Below, one piece after another: positions 15,949-23,551 of a stretch of DNA of 36,025 nt. A model generated the notes under the pieces. The model did not search any database, was not told where the DNA came from, and worked only from the letters and a program-made list of their open reading frames with translations. Origin of the DNA: Acidimicrobiia bacterium (GTDB lineage: Bacteria; Actinomycetota; Acidimicrobiia; IMCC26256; JADLDD01); contig JADLDD010000018.1 of the NCBI GenBank assembly GCA_020846855.1, forward strand, positions 1 through 36,025, read 5' to 3'. Made by a program: the position numbers and the translations under genes. Each line of letters starts with the position of its first letter. The stretch's first letter is position 1.

Positions 15949-18636
15949 GCGGTCCGACTGCGTCGGTTGCCACATCATCGCCGCGTACCCCAGGTGCCCG
16001 TACCCGCCGGCGAACTGCAGCCACTTGACCATGCCCGGCTCCACCGCGGTCACGTCGGTCCACCCGGGGTAGAGGTACGGCTCCCACGAGGCGTAGAGCA
16101 CCACCTGGCCGGGGCGGACACCGGGCGAGATCTTGGCGTGCACCTTCATCTCGCCGAGGTCGTTCCAGATGCGGACCCAGTCGTTCTCTCCGATGCCGCG
16201 CTCGGCGGCGTCGGCGGGATGGATCTGCGCCGTGGGGTAGCCGCGGGTCGTCTCGAGCATGAGCGGGTTGGTGGTGTTGGTGGCGTGGATGCTCCAGCGC
16301 GGATGGCCGCCGGTGAGCTGGAACGGATAGTCGCCACCCATCGGGGGCGGGTCCTTGTGGACCGGCAGCTCCTCACCGGCCTCCAGGAACCAAGGGTGGT
16401 CGATGTGGAACTGGGCCCGGCCGGTGAGCGTCGGGTACGGGGTGCCCTTCTCGACGTGGTCGCGGTACGCCACGAACGGCTCGTCGGGGCGCAGCTCCGA
16501 GGCCATGGTCCCCCCCACCGCCCGGGGCAGGCGGTCCGGCCTGACCCATCCCGTCTCGCGCAGGCGGGCGACGGTGGTCCCCTCGGGGAGGTTCCCGGAC
16601 AGGACGCTGTCGGCGAGGATGTCGTCGAGAGCCGCCTCCTCGGTGGTGATCGTGCCCCCGAGCGTGTAGCCGTCGGCGACGCTCGCGTACGTGCGCCGCC
16701 CGCCCCGCCCGTCGGAGAAGTCGGCGAGGCCCCGCTCCGCGGCCCGCCGGCTGACCGCGGCCGAGAGGTCCTTGAAGATCCGCCAGTCGCTACGGGCCTC
16801 GCCGCGCGGCTCGAAGGCCCGGTCGGAGAGCATCCGCTCCCACGAGTGGCTGTTGGGGGCGTGGAGGTCGAGGCGCTCTCCCTCCACCGCCACGGGCAGG
16901 ACGATGTCGCCGTACATCCCGGTGGTGTTCATCCGGAAGTCGACCAGGACGATCATCTCGAGGTCGTCCCACAGGTGGCGCAGCATCTGGCGCTGGCCGC
17001 CCCGGGTGCGGCGCAGCGTGTCGGTGCCGACCTGGATCATCACCTGGGGCACGGTGTCGGGCTCGGGGCGCACCACACCTCCCCACCACCCGCGGCTGCG
17101 CGCCTCCTTCACGTACTCCCCGATGGGTCGGGGGCTGTCTCCCCATCCCTCGCGATCCCACACCTCGTCGAAGCCGCAGTGGTAGTAGAGGAAGAACGCC
17201 GGCGGGGTGGTGGTGCCCCCCGCCGCGCCGTGGCGCATGATCTGCTGGATGGCCCGGCCGTCGGTCATGGCCGGATCGGACGCCTTCATGGCGTCGAGGA
17301 GCGCGTCCATCCCCGACAGCGCGGCCTCGGCGTCGGACTCGCCCGCGGCCCGCTTCAGGAGGCCCGTCACCTCGCCGTCGATGAGGGCGATGATGTAGGT
17401 GTCCCAGCCGGCCCCGGGGCGGCCCCAGTTGCCGGTCAGACCGAGGACGAGGTCCATGGCCCGTTCCATGAGGTCGCCGTGGTAGTGCTTGCACGACCCC
17501 AGCCCGTTGTAGAGGCGGGTCCGGCCGCCGGCGACCAGGCGGGCGAGCTTGCGGATCACGTCGGCGTGCACACCGCACACCGCGGCGGCGTCCTCGGGCG
17601 CGTAGTCGCGCAGGCGCTCCAGCAGCCGGTCGTGAACGGTCCGCACCTCTACGGTGCTGCCGTCGGCGAGGGTGACCTCGTGGGCGCCCTCCAACTCGAC
17701 GTCGGTCGGGGCCTCGGGGTCGTCGAGGCGGGTCGCGTCGGCGGCCGCGAGCGCCCCGGCGCGCCACACGTAGAAGCGGTCGGCCCGGCCCGTAGGCTCC
17801 ACGTCGGATTCCCGCAGGAAACGGCCGTCGGGCATCACCAGGAACGGCAGGTCGGTCTGGGAGCACACGAACCCCCGGTCGACGAGGCCTTCGTCGATGA
17901 TCACCCGGCACATCGACAGCGCGAGCGCCACGTCGGTGCCCGGGGTGATCGGCACGTGGTAGTCGGTGTGCATCGCCGAGGGGCTGTAGTCGGGCGAGAT
18001 GAGCACGACGGTCGCCCCGCGGTAGCGCGCCTCGGCGAGGAAGTGGAAGTACGGGATGCGGGTGAAGGCGGGATTCGCGTTCCAGATCAGGATCACGTCG
18101 GAGCGGAACGTGTCGTCGGCGGCCGACCCGCCGAGGACCCCACCGAAGGTGATGTAGTGCCCGAGGTGGACGTCGCTGACCGTCGAGTTGCCGTCGAGGG
18201 CGACGGCGCCGATCGCCGACGCGAACCGTGACCGACCCATCGACGTGAGCGTCCCCCCCTGGGGACCCTCGTCGATCATCACCGAGGTGGCGCCCTCCTC
18301 CTCGTGGGCGTCGATGATGGCGTCGGCCACCGCGTCGAGGGCTTCGTCCCAGGTGATGTGCTCCCACTGCCCTCCGCCCCGCTCCCCGACGCGCCGCAGG
18401 GGATGGGTCACCCGGTCGCCGGTGTCGCGGTGGGTGTGCCAGACGGTCCCCTTCTGGCAGCCCAGGGGGTTGTAGTCGGGGACGCCGGCCAGGGCCGGCA
18501 TGTCGCCCGAGACCTCCTGGAAGACGGCCTCGCCGTCGGTGGTGTAGAGGTGGTAGCCGCAGTTGGCGATGCAGTTACCGCAGTGGGAGTGGCGCAGCGA
18601 GCGCTCCCACGTCCAGCGCTGTGCGATGTCCGGCAT
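15904..18636 (-). CDS. Type II DMSO-reductase-family molybdopterin oxidoreductase, orphan catalytic subunit
   Basis: A 910-residue molybdenum enzyme with bis-MGD cofactor. Near the N-terminus HCGNCIANCGY gives H18-x3-C22-x3-C26, with C60 in NPLGCQKGT: the FS0 cluster pattern of type II enzymes (nitrate, ethylbenzene, selenate, chlorate groups). C19 also makes a CxxCxxxC reading possible. The stretch NSTVSDVHLGHYITFGG probably carries the Asp molybdenum ligand. The C-terminus (PGMVKWLQFAGGYGHLGYA) also suits the type II branch. Unusually there is no Tat signal: the cluster begins 18 residues from the ATG and an in-frame TAA lies three codons upstream of it. No Fe-S beta subunit, heme gamma subunit or TorD-like chaperone gene is adjacent. 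Substrate unknown. Confidence 0.87.
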   Translation of the reverse strand: MPDIAQRWTWERSLRHSHCGNCIANCGYHLYTTDGEAVFQEVSGDMPALAGVPDYNPLGCQKGTVWHTHRDTGDRVTHPLRRVGERGGGQWEHITWDEALDAVADAIIDAHEEEGATSVMIDEGPQGGTLTSMGRSRFASAIGAVALDGNSTVSDVHLGHYITFGGVLGGSAADDTFRSDVILIWNANPAFTRIPYFHFLAEARYRGATVVLISPDYSPSAMHTDYHVPITPGTDVALALSMCRVIIDEGLVDRGFVCSQTDLPFLVMPDGRFLRESDVEPTGRADRFYVWRAGALAAADATRLDDPEAPTDVELEGAHEVTLADGSTVEVRTVHDRLLERLRDYAPEDAAAVCGVHADVIRKLARLVAGGRTRLYNGLGSCKHYHGDLMERAMDLVLGLTGNWGRPGAGWDTYIIALIDGEVTGLLKRAAGESDAEAALSGMDALLDAMKASDPAMTDGRAIQQIMRHGAAGGTTTPPAFFLYYHCGFDEVWDREGWGDSPRPIGEYVKEARSRGWWGGVVRPEPDTVPQVMIQVGTDTLRRTRGGQRQMLRHLWDDLEMIVLVDFRMNTTGMYGDIVLPVAVEGERLDLHAPNSHSWERMLSDRAFEPRGEARSDWRIFKDLSAAVSRRAAERGLADFSDGRGGRRTYASVADGYTLGGTITTEEAALDDILADSVLSGNLPEGTTVARLRETGWVRPDRLPRAVGGTMASELRPDEPFVAYRDHVEKGTPYPTLTGRAQFHIDHPWFLEAGEELPVHKDPPPMGGDYPFQLTGGHPRWSIHATNTTNPLMLETTRGYPTAQIHPADAAERGIGENDWVRIWNDLGEMKVHAKISPGVRPGQVVLYASWEPYLYPGWTDVTAVEPGMVKWLQFAGGYGHLGYAAMMWQPTQSDRLYRVEIERAGPHDG

Positions 18637-18878
18637 GACGGGACCTTAAGGCCCCGAGCACGTCGAGCGAAGAGACGCATGTCACACGGCTCCGACCGTC
18701 GTCGTTCCGTGGCGCCCCGCCGGGCTCCGGGCGTCGGCCCGGCTTCGGCGACCGGACGGCGCCGCCGCCGCGGGCACCGACGCCCGACATATACCATTCG
18801 CCCCAGGAACGGTCGCGTGCTCACCGGGCGGGAAGAGACCCGTCGACCGGCGCGGACCGCGCTTCAGCGGGAGGCGAC
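18637..18878. other. Intergenic region between divergent molybdoenzyme and hydrolase genes
   Basis: 242 bp without a supportable gene. It contains one AT-rich island, CATATACCA at 18788-18796, readable as a -10 in either direction (on the minus strand TGG-TATATG is an extended -10). The molybdoenzyme would then have a leader of about 150 nt and the hydrolase one of about 80 nt. Promoter use is inference. Confidence 0.35.
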
Positions 18879-20264
18879 ATGGATCGCAACACCGGTCAAC
18901 GCCGCCGATCGCGGCTCCGGGGGCACCGGTCTTCGCCGTGGCTCCGGGGCGCGGCGTTCGCCGTGCTCGTCGCGGCCACGGCGTGGGTCTCGACCCCGGC
19001 TCCGGGTGTCGCCGCGTCCGACCCGCCGTCGAACGGCTGGGAGACGACGACCCCGGCATCCGCGGGCATGGACGCCGCGGTGCTCGACGGCGCGCGCGAC
19101 TTCGCCTTCCAACCCGGTCGGAACACGCAGGGTGTGGTCGTGGTCCGGGGCGGCCGGATCGTCGACGAGTGGTACGCGCCCGGCGAAGGGCCGGAATCCT
19201 GGTCGGCGAGCTGGTCGATGGCGAAGAGCGTCACCAGCGCGCTCATCGGGATCGCCATCGAGCAGGGTCGGATCGCCTCGGTCGACGAACCTCTGTCGAC
19301 GTGGTTCCCGGAGTGGGCCGGCACGGCGAAGGGGGCCATCACGCTCCAGGACGTCCTGCACATGGAATCGGGTCTCGACTGGAACGAGGACTACAACGTC
19401 AGCGCGATCGAGCGGTCCGACATCATCCGGATGGGGTTGTCGGCCGACCAACTCGACTACGCCCGTAGCCGGCCTATAGCCGCCCCACCGGGGACCCGCT
19501 TCCACTACTCGAGCGGCGACACGATGCTCCTCTCCGGCGTGCTCCAGGCCGCGACGGGCATGCCGGCCGACGAGTTCGCGCGCCGGTACCTCTTCGACCC
19601 CCTGGGGATCCGGCAGGTCGAGTGGTGGCGCGACGCCGAGGGCCACACCCTCACCTACTGCTGTCTCGACATGCCGAGCCGCGACTTCGCCCGCATCGGC
19701 CTGCTCTACCTCCGCGGCGGGAACTGGAACGGCACCCAGGTGCTGGCGGAGTCGTGGGTGCGGGCGTCGTTCGAACCCACCGAGGACTCCGACGGCGGGT
19801 ACGGGAACATGTGGTGGATCGGCACCATGCCCGAGGTCGAGGGCCGGATCTACTACGCGGTGGGCTTCGACGGGCAGTGGACGTACGTGATCCCGAGCCT
19901 CGACCTCGTGGTCGTCCGCAACGGCGACTACACGAAGAGCTGGTGCCCACCGGTCGCCGATCCCAACCTCTTCGGGCGGTACCCGCCCGCCGGCCTCTCG
20001 GCGGAAGCCGGAACCCGCCCGCCCGCGTCCTGGAACGAGGGCGACTTCCTCCGGCCGATAGTCGAGTCGGTCACCGGACCCCCCACCGGCGAGGCCGCGA
20101 CCCCGGACCCGGAGGACCCGCCCCGCCGCCGTGACCCCGAGGGTCAGAGGATGGCGCCCTGCCCGGCGGCGGCGACGATCACGGTGTCGCCCGAGACGAC
20201 GACCCCGCCGGCCACGGCGCCCCCCGCCCGGGCCGTCGTGGCCGGAGCCCGCTACACCGGCTGA
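18879..20264 (+). CDS. Secreted serine hydrolase, beta-lactamase class C/esterase family
   Basis: A 461-residue serine hydrolase of the beta-lactamase/penicillin-binding-like family (esterases, D-aminopeptidases, class C enzymes). An Arg-rich N-terminus followed by a hydrophobic run and an APGVAAS end (about residue 47) forms a Sec-type signal peptide. The nucleophile motif SMAKS gives SxxK; HYSSGD provides the tyrosine motif; GFDGQW is at the place of the third motif. The C-terminal 80 residues are Pro/Thr/Ala-rich and probably unstructured. The ATG is set by GGGAGG four bases upstream. True beta-lactamase activity should not be assumed. It stands alone, divergent from the molybdoenzyme. Confidence 0.88.
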   Translation: MDRNTGQRRRSRLRGHRSSPWLRGAAFAVLVAATAWVSTPAPGVAASDPPSNGWETTTPASAGMDAAVLDGARDFAFQPGRNTQGVVVVRGGRIVDEWYAPGEGPESWSASWSMAKSVTSALIGIAIEQGRIASVDEPLSTWFPEWAGTAKGAITLQDVLHMESGLDWNEDYNVSAIERSDIIRMGLSADQLDYARSRPIAAPPGTRFHYSSGDTMLLSGVLQAATGMPADEFARRYLFDPLGIRQVEWWRDAEGHTLTYCCLDMPSRDFARIGLLYLRGGNWNGTQVLAESWVRASFEPTEDSDGGYGNMWWIGTMPEVEGRIYYAVGFDGQWTYVIPSLDLVVVRNGDYTKSWCPPVADPNLFGRYPPAGLSAEAGTRPPASWNEGDFLRPIVESVTGPPTGEAATPDPEDPPRRRDPEGQRMAPCPAAATITVSPETTTPPATAPPARAVVAGARYTG

Positions 20265-20381
20265 CCGGAGCCCCGCACTCGCCGAGCCGGCCGGATCGGC
20301 GGCAGTCCGTCGTGCGGACGGCAACCCCCGGAGCGCTGCGGGCCGGGGTGCTCGCCTGCACCCGGCCGGCGGTCTCCCCGG

Positions 20382-20455
20382 TGGGCGCTGGCGGGCTCGA
20401 ACCGCCGACCTCCTCCTTGTAAGAGAGGCGCTCTACCAAGCTGAGCTAAACGCCC
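20382..20455 (-). tRNA. tRNA-Val (anticodon UAC)
   Basis: A 74-nt cloverleaf on the minus strand: acceptor GGGCGTT paired with AGCGCCC, D-arm GCTC/GAGC, anticodon stem CCTCT/GGAGG around loop CTTACAA (anticodon TAC), T-arm GGCGG-TTCGAGC-CCGCC, discriminator A. The 3' CCA is not encoded. A possible -10, TACCCT, lies 11-16 bases upstream of the 5' end. Confidence 0.96.
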
Positions 20456-20467
20456 GGGACCCGCGAG

Positions 20468-20484
20468 GGTACCGGACCGGTACC
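20468..20484. repeat. Perfect inverted repeat upstream of tRNA-Val
   Basis: GGTACCGGACCGGTACC is an 8-bp inverted repeat around a single base, 13 bp upstream of the tRNA 5' end and overlapping its candidate -10. It could be a protein-binding site or chance in GC-rich DNA. Confidence 0.4.
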
Positions 20485-20512
20485 ACCCCTCCCCGGCCGT
20501 CGGCGCCGCAGT

Positions 20513-20530
20513 GAGGCGACCGGTCGCCTC
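20513..20530 (-). terminator. Hairpin downstream of the whiB7-like gene
   Basis: GAGGCGACCGGTCGCCTC is a perfect 18-bp palindrome forming a 7-bp stem with a CCGG loop, 43 bp after the whiB7-like stop. There is no U-tract, as is common for actinobacterial terminators. It may separate whiB7 from tRNA-Val transcription. Confidence 0.45.
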
Positions 20531-20573
20531 GCCGGACGAGGCCCGGCCACGCGCCCCGGCCGGGTTTCACCCG

Positions 20574-20900
20574 CTACGCGGACAGGCCCTCGGACCAGTG
20601 GTCGAAGTACGGGTCGGGTCGGCGGACCTTCGGGGGACGGCCGCGGCGCGGGATCTCGAGTTGGACCCGTCCGTCGGCTACGAGCTCGCCACCCCAGACC
20701 CCGCACGGCTCCTCCCGTTCCAGGGCCGACTCCAGGCAGGGCCGCCGGACGGGGCAGGCCCGGCAGAACGCCTTGGCCCGGCCGATGTCGTCGCGGTCGT
20801 CGGAGAAGAACAGCGCGACCAGCGAGGCCGCGCCGTCGCGGCAGCGCGCGTCGACCCGCCAGGCCTCGGTGTCCGTCTCGGTGGGCTCGAGGATGATCAT
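20574..20900 (-). CDS. whiB7: WhiB7-like transcriptional activator with AT-hook
   Basis: A 108-residue WhiB-family regulator. Cluster cysteines are C20, C46, C49 and C55. The run EEPCGVWGGE followed by an AT-hook RRGRPPK is the signature of WhiB7/WblC, the activator of intrinsic antibiotic resistance that binds SigA and AT-rich DNA just upstream of the -35. About 15 extra residues follow the hook (PDPYFDHWSEGLSA). The start is fixed by GAGGAGAA about five bases before the ATG. Upstream lies an unusually long leader (to about 21276) with a 50-codon uORF and hairpins, the arrangement by which whiB7/wblC is induced by ribosome inhibitors. Paralog identity rests on motif reading, not a tree. Confidence 0.88.
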   Translation of the reverse strand: MIILEPTETDTEAWRVDARCRDGAASLVALFFSDDRDDIGRAKAFCRACPVRRPCLESALEREEPCGVWGGELVADGRVQLEIPRRGRPPKVRRPDPYFDHWSEGLSA

Positions 20901-21008
20901 GGGGGTTCTCCTCTCGCTCTCGGGTGCTTCGTCGGGTCGGGCCCGGTACCGGGTGGGCGGGTCGATGGGCGGAGGGGCGGGCGGTCGAACGGTGGCGGAC
21001 GACGAGAA

Positions 21009-21033
21009 GGCCGCCGGGGAGGTCCCGGCGGCC
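21009..21033 (-). terminator. Attenuator-type hairpin in the whiB7 leader
   Basis: Minus-strand GGCCGCCGGG pairs perfectly with CCCGGCGGCC around a 5-nt loop, followed by TTCTCGTCGT, a poor but pyrimidine-rich tail. It lies 26 bases after the uORF stop and about 110 bases before the whiB7 start, where a regulated terminator is expected in this kind of leader. Confidence 0.6.
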
Positions 21034-21059
21034 TGGGTGTCGATCGGGGTAGCGGAGCG

Positions 21060-21212
21060 CTACGGCGAGATCACCAGGGGCCGGGCCCGTACGGGGTCGT
21101 CGTGCTTGTGGATGCGGTACATCCACGACGACCCCGAAACGGCCACGAACCGGGCACCGGCACGCGCGAAGCCGGCGACGAGACGGTCGTCGAGAGCCGG
21201 GGTCGCGTACAT
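21060..21212 (-). CDS. Leader ORF (50 aa) upstream of whiB7-like gene
   Basis: A short ORF beginning MYATPALDDR and ending RARPLVISP, with strong GC bias at third positions and a GAAAGAGG ribosome-like site nine bases upstream, so it is probably translated. It contains a distinctive WMYRIHKHDD stretch. It sits between a strong upstream hairpin and the terminator-like hairpin in the whiB7 leader. WhiB7/WblC leaders in mycobacteria and streptomycetes contain a translated uORF whose stalling relieves termination; by position this is its counterpart, though longer than the mycobacterial one. Alternatively it encodes a small independent protein. I recognise no family. Confidence 0.6.
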   Translation of the reverse strand: MYATPALDDRLVAGFARAGARFVAVSGSSWMYRIHKHDDPVRARPLVISP

Positions 21213-21239
21213 GTCCGGGGGCCTCTTTCGGGGTTCGGG

Positions 21240-21260
21240 CCCCGGCGCCGTGCGCCGGGG
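21240..21260 (-). promoter_or_regulatory. Strong hairpin 5' of the whiB7 leader ORF
   Basis: CCCCGGCGC and GCGCCGGGG form a perfect 9-bp stem with a 3-nt loop, 27 bases upstream of the leader ORF start. A smaller hairpin (CTGGTG/CACCAG, about 21268-21282) lies just before it. These structures make the leader unusually folded. Confidence 0.55.
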
Positions 21261-21281
21261 ACCACCGCTGGTGCCCCACCA

Positions 21282-21318
21282 GGAAACCAGGCCCGCCCCG
21301 GGGCGGTCAACCGATTAT
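21282..21318 (-). promoter_or_regulatory. Candidate WhiB7-autoregulated promoter of the whiB7 leader
   Basis: On the minus strand an AT-rich ATAAT (21318-21314) is followed by three bases and then TTGACC (21310-21305), a near-consensus -35. AT-rich DNA three bases upstream of the -35 is the hallmark of WhiB7-activated promoters, including its own. The -10, 17-18 bases on, is poor (GTTTCC/TTTCCT), as expected for an activator-dependent promoter. A CCGCCCCGGGGCGG palindrome (21293-21306) overlaps the -35 and spacer. GATAAT could instead serve as a -10 itself. Confidence 0.5.
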
Positions 21319-21376
21319 CCCTACCCACCGCTCGGGCGCCGGTGAACGGGCGCGGAGCGCCGGCTGCGGGGTGGCG

Positions 21377-23551
21377 TCAGCCGCCGCCCCGCCAGAGCTC
21401 GTAGGGGGTCAGATCGCGCGACCCCTCGAAGGGCAGGCTCACCGGCCGCCCGGACCCCGCCGCCGCGTACGCGGCGCAGATCACCTCGAGCACCGACCGG
21501 CCCACGGCGGCATCGGGCTGGGGTGCCCCGCCCGAGCGGATGTCGCGCAGGAACGCCCGGAGCTCGGGCAGGTAGCCGTAGTGCCCCGTCACGCCGCCCG
21601 TCGTCCCCGCCGCCGGGTCGTCCCACGTCAGCTCGGTCGTCTCGTCGCCGCTGACCAGCCTCAGCTCCGGCCACGGATCGAGCACCACCTCGAGGCGGGC
21701 GGCATCGCCCTCCACCACCGCGCCGGAGTCCTCTCCGTCATCCGGGGCCCGGCGCCACGAGGCCTCGACCGTGAGCGTAGGGCCGCCGCCGGTGCGCATC
21801 CGCACCACCGCGTGGTCGTCGCTCTCGCCGTCGGCGGTCGCCTCCAACTCGGCGTCGACCTCCGTCACCGGCGCGAAGCCGGCGAGGGCCAGGGCCCACC
21901 ACACCGCGTGCGCCCCGAGGTCGAAGAGCACCCCGCCGCCGTAGGCCGGATCGAGGAACGACCCGTAGGTGGGGCGGGCGTGACGCATGTGGACCCGGAC
22001 CGACCGCAATGGCCCGACCGCTCCGGCCTCCACCCGGCGCCGGGCCTCGGTGATGACCGGCGCGTAGGCGTAGTTCTCCGCGTACGCCACGGCCCGACCG
22101 GTGCGCTGCGCCGCCTCCACCACGGCGTCGGCGCCGGCGAGCGTGGACGCCAGGGGCTTCTCCACCACGACCGCCCGTCCCGCCTCCAGCGCCGTGACCG
22201 CGTGGTCGGCGTGCACCGACGGCGGACCGGCCACCAGGACGACATCGACGTCGGGCCGGCCTACCACCGCACCGAGGTCGGCGAAGGTGGCGTGGTCGCA
22301 GCCGACGGTCCACGCCCGTCGCTCCGCCGCCGCCGCGGTCCGGGATGCGACCACCGCCACCCGGGCGTCGGGCAGCGCGTCGAGGACGGGGACGTGAAGC
22401 GCCGTGATCCACCCGGCTCCGAGTACGGCCACACCGGCCGCGTCGGGGCGGGTGGGGGCCGGCGAGGCCCCGGCCGCCACGATGCGGTGTACGAGGGCCA
22501 CGTCGGCGGCGGCGTCGGCAGCGGGGGTCAGGGGAACCACCCCTTCGGTGGCCACCGCGTGGAGGTGGCGCCACTCGGCCCGGAACCCCGTCTCGTGGCG
22601 CGCGCCGAAGGTGTCGGAGCTGAGGAGGGCACCGTCGTTGGTGTGGAGGGGGACGGTCGCGGCCTCCGACGATCCCCACGACTGCGGGAAGCGCACCTCC
22701 ACCTCCCGGTCGGGCCAGAGCCATCGGGCCCGCCAGTCGACGCGCTTGACCGTTCGCTCGTAGGCGACGACGACCGCCTTGGTGTGGCCGTAGTCGAGGA
22801 CCGTCTCGAAACCGAATCCGCGCAGGAGGGTGAGGTGCTCCACGGCCTGCGGCTCCCCGAGCGTGGCCCGCAGCAGAGCCAGGTCGTGGGTGGAGAGGGT
22901 GAGCCCCATCAGGGCGGCGATCAGGTGGTCGGACGGGGCGTCGAGGCCGGCGTGGTGGATCCCCGTGGCCAGCCACGAGAGCGGGGTCTCGGCGTCGGAG
23001 AGCGCGGGGTCGACCGGTCCTCTCACCAGCTCGACGGCGTCGGCGACGAAGGCCTCGTTCGGGCCGGCGATCGTCTCCACGACCACCAGGTCGGGGGGAT
23101 CGAGGCCGGCCATGAGCTCCTCGGCCTTCCGGAACGCCGGGTCGTATCGGTGCATGGTGCCGACCTGCACCGGGACCCCGGTCGACTCCGCCTCGGCGAC
23201 GACGGCCCGGGCCTCCCCCACGGTCAGGGCCAGGGGCTTCTCGACCAGGACCGCCCGCTTGCCGGCGCGGCAGGCGTCGATCACGTACCGGGCGTGGAAG
23301 GCGTCGGGCGTCGCGACCAGCACCACGTCGACGTCGGGGTCCGCGAGGAGCTCGGCCGGCCGGGCCGACCGGCGGGCGCCGAGGCGGTCCGCGATCGTGG
23401 CGGCGACGCTCGGGGCGGCGTCGACGACGTGGGCGACCCGGAACAGGTGCGACAGCGAGGCCAGGGCCGGAAGGTGGAGGGCCTGCGCGGCCATGCCGCA
23501 CCCGATGATCCCGACACCGAGCACCGGCGGTGCCCCACCGGAGCCCGTCAT
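21377..23551 (-). CDS. Tandem double Gfo/Idh/MocA oxidoreductase
   Basis: A 724-residue fusion of two complete NAD(P)-dependent sugar/inositol dehydrogenase-like units. Unit 1 (about 1-365) has the Rossmann motif GVGIIGCGMAAQ, the catalytic-lysine motif LVEKPLALT (about 104) and VQVGTMHRYDPAFR. Unit 2 (about 370-724) has GVAVLGAGWITALHVPVL, VVVEKPLAST (about 464) and YAENYAYAPVITEARR. Both EKP lysines are present, so both may be active. Family members oxidise or reduce sugars and inositols; the pairing suggests sequential or epimerising chemistry, which is inference. The ATG overlaps the upstream IMPase stop (ATGA). Normal family length is 330-400 residues, so this is a genuine duplication-fusion or gene fusion. 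The whiB7 leader promoter lies about 60 bp beyond the stop. Confidence 0.9.
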   Translation of the reverse strand: MTGSGGAPPVLGVGIIGCGMAAQALHLPALASLSHLFRVAHVVDAAPSVAATIADRLGARRSARPAELLADPDVDVVLVATPDAFHARYVIDACRAGKRAVLVEKPLALTVGEARAVVAEAESTGVPVQVGTMHRYDPAFRKAEELMAGLDPPDLVVVETIAGPNEAFVADAVELVRGPVDPALSDAETPLSWLATGIHHAGLDAPSDHLIAALMGLTLSTHDLALLRATLGEPQAVEHLTLLRGFGFETVLDYGHTKAVVVAYERTVKRVDWRARWLWPDREVEVRFPQSWGSSEAATVPLHTNDGALLSSDTFGARHETGFRAEWRHLHAVATEGVVPLTPAADAAADVALVHRIVAAGASPAPTRPDAAGVAVLGAGWITALHVPVLDALPDARVAVVASRTAAAAERRAWTVGCDHATFADLGAVVGRPDVDVVLVAGPPSVHADHAVTALEAGRAVVVEKPLASTLAGADAVVEAAQRTGRAVAYAENYAYAPVITEARRRVEAGAVGPLRSVRVHMRHARPTYGSFLDPAYGGGVLFDLGAHAVWWALALAGFAPVTEVDAELEATADGESDDHAVVRMRTGGGPTLTVEASWRRAPDDGEDSGAVVEGDAARLEVVLDPWPELRLVSGDETTELTWDDPAAGTTGGVTGHYGYLPELRAFLRDIRSGGAPQPDAAVGRSVLEVICAAYAAAGSGRPVSLPFEGSRDLTPYELWRGGG

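Noticed and set aside
15967-18231. A 754-residue plus-strand ORF opposite the molybdoenzyme
   Set aside because: Composition is repetitive Val/Gly/Arg/His with no domain, and it mirrors the real gene's codons.
18879-20264. A beta-lactamase resistance gene linked to whiB7
   Set aside because: Motifs fit the broad serine-hydrolase family and the YSS and GFDG motifs are not the strict lactamase forms; it is on the opposite strand and separated by a tRNA, so no regulatory link can be claimed.
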